Origin: Norana najaformis
Taxonomy: Eukaryota; Annelida; Clitellata; Crassiclitellata; Hormogastridae
Length of the DNA stretch: 64,000 nt
Direction: 5' to 3'
Assembly: GCA_964023275.1 (NCBI GenBank)
Contig: OZ029918.1
Coordinates: forward strand, 30,202,704-30,266,703
Part shown: positions 57,701 through 64,000 of the stretch, piece after piece
How the letters are laid out: each line of letters starts with the position of its first letter
Position numbering within the stretch: the first letter of the stretch is position 1
Notes under the pieces: generated by a model
Told to the model about the DNA's origin: nothing
Seen by the model: only the letters and a program-made list of their open reading frames with translations
Database searches by the model: none
Program-made: the position numbers and the translations under genes

Positions 57701-59798
57701 CTTTTCATGTTCTGATGTATCGATTCGTTCTTTCATTACTCTCCTATCTTCACTGTACAGCTCCTCTGTGTATTCTTTCCATCTGTTCTTCATTTCCTCT
57801 TCGTCTGCGATTATGTGTCCATCCCTTGACCTCATTGATCCCATTCTTGGTGTGAATTTTCTCGTTATTTCCCTCACTTTTGAAAACATTTCTTTAGTTC
57901 TTCCTTTCTTTCCCTCTTCCTCCATTTCCTTGCACATTGCATTTAGATGTTTTTCTTTGTCTATACGTGCTTGCTTTTGGAATGCTCTATTCATTTCTCG
58001 TACCTTGTTTTTGTCTCCTTCTTTTTTTGCCTCCTTTCTTTCTACAGCTATGTTGATAGCATCCTTCGAGAGCCACGGAGTTGTTGTGACTTTCTTTTTC
58101 TTCGGAATGTGTTTCTCAGCAGTTTCTAGTATTATTCCCTTCACCTTCTCCCACAGGTGGTTCGTGTCCTCATCTATCATCGTCTCGTCCCTCTCTAATA
58201 TTTCAAACCTATTCCTTATTTCCGTTCTGTATTCCGGTGTAATTCCTTTGCAGTCATACGTGTTCAGTCTTTCTCCTTTTTTCAATTTCTTCAATTTCGT
58301 TTGCACTGTTGCCACTAATAATTCACGATCAGTTCCACAATCCGCGCCTGGTCTCGTTCTTACATCCCTTATCGTGGTTTTCCATCTTTTGTTTATCAGT
58401 ATGTAATCTATCTGATTCCGATGTTTCCCATCTGTTGACGTCCAAGTGTACAGTCTTCTTTTTGGCTGTTCAAACCATGTATTCATTATTCCCAAGTTGT
58501 TCCCATCGCAAAACTCTACTAATCTTTCTCCTGCCTCATTTTGTTCTCCTAGTCCATGACCTCCAATCGTGTCCCCTGCTCCTCCGACGTACTTTCCCAC
58601 CTTCGCATTGAAGTCACCAATGACCATTATTACATCTCCCTTAGGTATTCTATCTATTGTACTTTGCAGCTCATTGTAGAACTTTTCATGCTCTTCTTCT
58701 TTTGCTATCGATGTTGGTGCGTACACCTGTACAATTGTTATGTTAACTTTCCTTCCCCGAAATCTTACGCTCAGTATTCTGTCACTCACTGTGTCATATC
58801 CCATTATTGCATTTGCACTTGTCTGATCACACATGATTGCCACTCCATTTCTTCCTTTTTCCTCCTTCCCTGACATTATTATCTTATAGCCATTCCAATT
58901 AAAATGTCCTTGTCCTTTCCACCTTGTCTCGCTTAATCCCATGACTGATATTTCGAGTCGCTTCATCTCTCTCTGTATGACATCCATCTTTCCACTCTGC
59001 ATACTACGCACATTCCACGTGCCTATCTTCATCTTCTTCTTGCAGCTCAGGTTGAGTCTTTGCTTTCTGGTGCGATCTGCCTCTGGACGTCCTTTCGGCT
59101 TTGGTCCTGTTGCTTCATTAGACCGGATTGCTCTTGACTCTCCATCTCGCTCTTTCCCAGTAGCTGTTAAGTCGCTCTCCGGCCTGGGAGTCTCACCATC
59201 TGCGACTATTGTTTTGCATGAATTGTCTTGTCTCATGACGGTTTTCTTGGCACTTTCACAGGGGTGGTTTGCCATTGCCTTCCCCTGGTTTTGCCTGCCG
59301 AAACTAGGTCTGCATAAATAGGACTGCCATAATAAACCCTGGTGCACGTGAATGCACGCATCTGGGTTGTGTCGGCTTGGTTTGATTAGGGTCTGATGTA
59401 TGATATTGTGTATCCATAGAATTGTATGTATGTGTCAGACATGTTAATTAGCATCCTTTAAGTACCTGGAAAAAATTCTGGTTTTTGTTTAATTGATAAT
59501 AATGTTTGTAGGTTTGCACAAAATGCTCAATGGTTTTGAAGACAAGTCGGCTGTTGCCCTCTGTACGTTTGCCTACTCCAGTGGAATTCCTGGTGAGAAG
59601 GTGAAACTGTTTCACGGCAGGACAGAAGGCATGATCGTTTCACCGCGGGGTCCTCCAGGCTTTGGCTGGGATCCGTGTTTCCAACCTAATGGTTTTGACC
59701 GGACATATGCAGAGATGAGCAAAGAGGAAAAGAACAAAATTTCTCATAGAAGCAAAGCTCTTCAGGCACTCAAAGAATTCCTGGTGAAAATGATTTAA
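54666..59798 (+). CDS. ITPA: Inosine triphosphate pyrophosphatase (ITPA), three coding exons
   Basis: A cytosolic nucleotide-pool sanitising enzyme that hydrolyses ITP, dITP and XTP to monophosphates and pyrophosphate. Coding exons 54,666-54,752, 55,446-55,638 and 59,512-59,798 join in phases 0 and 1 and give 188 residues, close to the 194 of human ITPA. Visible family motifs are [11 protein letters not shown] near the N terminus (nucleotide-binding loop), [20 protein letters not shown], the substrate-site [12 protein letters not shown], and SHRSKAL near the C terminus. No residue expected for catalysis looks altered. Intron 2 (about 3.9 kb) holds an antisense LINE. AATAAA at 60,093 is a likely polyadenylation signal. 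Membralin lies tail to tail downstream. Confidence 0.95.
55446..55638 (+). CDS. ITPA: ITPA coding exon 2
   Basis: Acceptor GTGTTTCAAG/ATC. Begins [17 protein letters not shown], and the donor CAGCAG/GTTACC leaves phase 1. The exon 1 to 2 join keeps the family spacing. Confidence 0.92.
55675..55745 (-). repeat. LINE 3' tail just inside ITPA intron 2
   Basis: GTAATCCCGAGATTTCTACAGTGCC and AAGCCACGTCACGGGGACCAG match the family at 26,785 and 52,150. Confidence 0.55.
55800..56170 (-). repeat. Retroposon-derived stretch in ITPA intron 2
   Basis: Begins with TTTGTATTGTGCCTCTTCAAGAG (an inverted GCGCxxxATAAA-type end) and continues through ACAGTGGTGTCATCC-type sequence. No intact frame. It borders the LINE at 56,176. 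Confidence 0.4.
56180..59275 (-). CDS. LINE endonuclease-reverse transcriptase ORF
   Basis: Protein-coding part of the element above. It nicks target DNA and copies the element RNA by target-primed reverse transcription. The absence of stops or frameshifts over 3 kb implies a young insertion. The His-to-Arg change in the endonuclease, if not a sequencing error, would impair nicking. The start codon is a choice: [11 protein letters not shown] at about residue 107 of the longest frame is an equally plausible initiator. Confidence 0.88.
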   Translation of the reverse strand: MANHPCESAKKTVMRQDNSCKTIVADGETPRPESDLTATGKERDGESRAIRSNEATGPKPKGRPEADRTRKQRLNLSCKKKMKIGTWNVRSMQSGKMDVIQREMKRLEISVMGLSETRWKGQGHFNWNGYKIIMSGKEEKGRNGVAIMCDQTSANAIMGYDTVSDRILSVRFRGRKVNITIVQVYAPTSIAKEEEHEKFYNELQSTIDRIPKGDVIMVIGDFNAKVGKYVGGAGDTIGGHGLGEQNEAGERLVEFCDGNNLGIMNTWFEQPKRRLYTWTSTDGKHRNQIDYILINKRWKTTIRDVRTRPGADCGTDRELLVATVQTKLKKLKKGERLNTYDCKGITPEYRTEIRNRFEILERDETMIDEDTNHLWEKVKGIILETAEKHIPKKKKVTTTPWLSKDAINIAVERKEAKKEGDKNKVREMNRAFQKQARIDKEKHLNAMCKEMEEEGKKGRTKEMFSKVREITRKFTPRMGSMRSRDGHIIADEEEMKNRWKEYTEELYSEDRRVMKERIDTSEHEKEPDVLEAEVEWAIRQLKDNKAPGPDGIPIEMVKAGDGAMTKTITKMCNIIWTTGKWPEDWKSSIFIPIFKKGDARECENYRTIAMISHISKILLKIIHKRMENIIERELPDNQAGFRKSRGTRDPIANMRWIMERQKEYGQKLYICFIDYSKAFDCIDHELMWKTLIEMGIPRHLIQLLKGLYEEQIAVIRTEFGDTERIKIKKGVRQGCILSPFLFNLYAERIMRMAEMDGAKEGVKIAGRTLNNLRYADDTTLLAGKKTDLVELIRRLKRESEKAGLYFNIKKTKIMTTAEEGSFMVDGEELETVTSFTFLGSVVEREGKCDMEINRRVAIGKAAMNGLEKIWKDKHVSTDTKKRLVRALIIPTVTYGSETWTMTKKIEKKINACEMWIWRKMLRTSWTEKRTNEWVRKAIGIEQDETLQQTVLKSKLRFFGHVMRSDGLEKEMMLACGEGKRKQGRPRKKWMDKIHEATGMNLAQLRDATLERKKWRRLIMMVARAQRADSTR
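56180..59347 (-). mobile_element. RTE-like non-LTR retrotransposon with one long open frame
   Basis: One unbroken minus-strand frame of about 1,055 codons; the first ATG is at 59,275 ([11 protein letters not shown]), giving about 1,031 residues. Domains: an apurinic-type endonuclease (TWNVRSM about 110-116, [21 protein letters not shown]). Then a reverse transcriptase ([24 protein letters not shown] about 690, [20 protein letters not shown] about 795). A C-terminal [11 protein letters not shown] / FFGHVMR / GRPRKKW segment is typical of RTE-type elements. The endonuclease His expected in the SDH-type motif reads GTDRELL (about residue 341). The 3' end is very short and closes with a tandem ACAAGGTG. 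The element sits antisense in ITPA intron 2. Confidence 0.92.
59512..59798 (+). CDS. ITPA: ITPA coding exon 3
   Basis: Acceptor ATGTTTGTAG/GT. Encodes [19 protein letters not shown] through to the TAA at 59,796-59,798. Confidence 0.95.
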
Positions 59799-60066
59799 CT
59801 GTTCAAAAATAGGCTAAGGAATTATATACTTAGTTTATGCATTCAGCCTGTTATTTACATACCTCTGTTTGAAATCTCATGCAAGTACTTAGAATTTCCT
59901 ATCAGTTTCTCAATCTCCATGTTTTCCATGTTTTCGTTAAGTGATTTTTTTGTCACCTAACTCAGTCAACTTGTGTAGTTTTACTTTTTGCATGTTGCCC
60001 TAAATGGATACCTTCTACCAGATGTGGAAATAACTTTCAGAAAACAAGGAGTGTTGACTAGGGGTA

Positions 60067-60900
60067 TTGTGTAACTGTAAACAGATCACTGAAATAAATT
60101 TTAGACTTCAGTTGGTAACAAATTGTTGTATTACCTTCAAACAGATCACAGCTGAGAAACAAACTGAATCTAACTTTACTGAATATGATTATCTTCTTTT
60201 TAGTCAATTAGCAGCAAACCTAATGATGTACTACAAATTGTACAGTTTTATACAACAAATCATGTACAATTTATTTTTATTCATTAAAATAATTATGTTT
60301 GCTGTTTGTAAGTTTTGACCATCTTGGCCTCTCTATCCCCGCATTGTTTTTGTGTTATCAGCTCAGGAGCACTCACGGAGTCTTCCTGTAAGAGATGCTA
60401 TATAATAAGTGTTATAAACTATAAAGAATGAATCAATCAGATGCTTAAACAGAACCTTGGCCAAGCAAGCTGTAATTTTCTGGTAACGTTGGATTTTGAG
60501 CGTAGTATACTAAATACATTAATTCTTGCCATTTTCTTATTCGTCCACTCTGCAACTTCTGTATCCAGCAACTTTATGTATGTTAAATATTCTATCCTCC
60601 AAATAAGCTAAACTGGAGAACGTTTATGTCACCGGTAGTTAAAGCACAACCAATCAACTGATAGCATACAAAAATTGAGTCGAGGAGGCAAATTTGTTAA
60701 GAACCCATTTCTGGTGGAGAAGATATAAACACTAAACAATTCTCTTTTCTTGCAGTACATTATATACGGCTTATAAAAGAATTTTCTGCACTTGAACCAT
60801 TTACACATGAAAACCAAATCATCACTCTACATTTTTAATTACTGTTAAGTTACAATTTTAAATTAGCCACCTATCTTTTCATTTAACTCTTGCGTAGCAG
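60067..60900. other. Tail-to-tail intergenic region of ITPA and membralin
   Basis: AT-rich, with AATAAA at 60,093 for ITPA. Several TTTATT around 60,265-60,285 would read AATAAA for membralin, but they lie more than 600 bp beyond its stop. A GAGATGCTATATAATAAG retroposon-like end occurs near 60,395. Confidence 0.4.
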
Positions 60901-60902
60901 TG

Positions 60903-64000
<3,098 letters not shown>

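Noticed and set aside
56220-58406. Plus-strand frames of 335 and 304 codons
   Set aside because: Antisense shadows of the LINE reverse-transcriptase frame.

Overview
This window is animal nuclear DNA, from an invertebrate bilaterian I cannot place more precisely. Its genes are split by GT-AG introns, and it has no bacterial-style operons. It carries several families of SINE and LINE debris, and very long microsatellites: a (CATC)n block of 306 bp, a (TA)n block of about 300 bp, and many CATA, ATT, CAG and GT tracts. Most long open frames here come from microsatellites or retroelement pieces. The real genes were assembled exon by exon from splice sites whose phases agree.

Layout, left to right. 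1-18,966: no complete gene, but many retroposon fragments and minisatellites. 18,967-19,080 (minus): a candidate first coding exon under a CpG-rich block. 19,100-27,690: intergenic and repeat-rich, including a 714-bp piggyBac-type element flanked by TTAA (20,818-21,531) and a hAT-like MITE (24,379-24,499). 27,691-34,057 (minus): a SoxE (Sox8/9/10) transcription-factor gene in four coding exons, with a plausible TATA promoter near 34,530. 34,600-39,200: repeats. 39,267-42,237 (minus): a three-exon gene for a small single-pass membrane protein I do not recognise. 43,694-51,607 (plus): a ten-exon gene for a protein of about 580 residues with a degenerate EF-hand pair, also unrecognised. 54,666-59,798 (plus): ITPA (inosine triphosphate pyrophosphatase) in three coding exons; its second intron holds an antisense RTE-like LINE with one long open frame (56,180-59,347). 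60,903-62,950 (minus): the last three coding exons of membralin (TMEM259), which runs off the right edge.

The genes are not functionally linked. SoxE is a developmental regulator, ITPA cleans the nucleotide pool, and membralin is an ER membrane protein of an ERAD ubiquitin-ligase complex. ITPA and membralin are tail to tail, about 1.1 kb apart. The points most worth following are the two unrecognised genes, a 17-residue Trp repeat in SoxE, a nested 45/90/180-bp satellite in a SoxE intron, a SINE body amplified into a 96-bp array open on both strands, the piggyBac relic with subterminal palindromes, and an intact LINE frame whose endonuclease His appears to be Arg.
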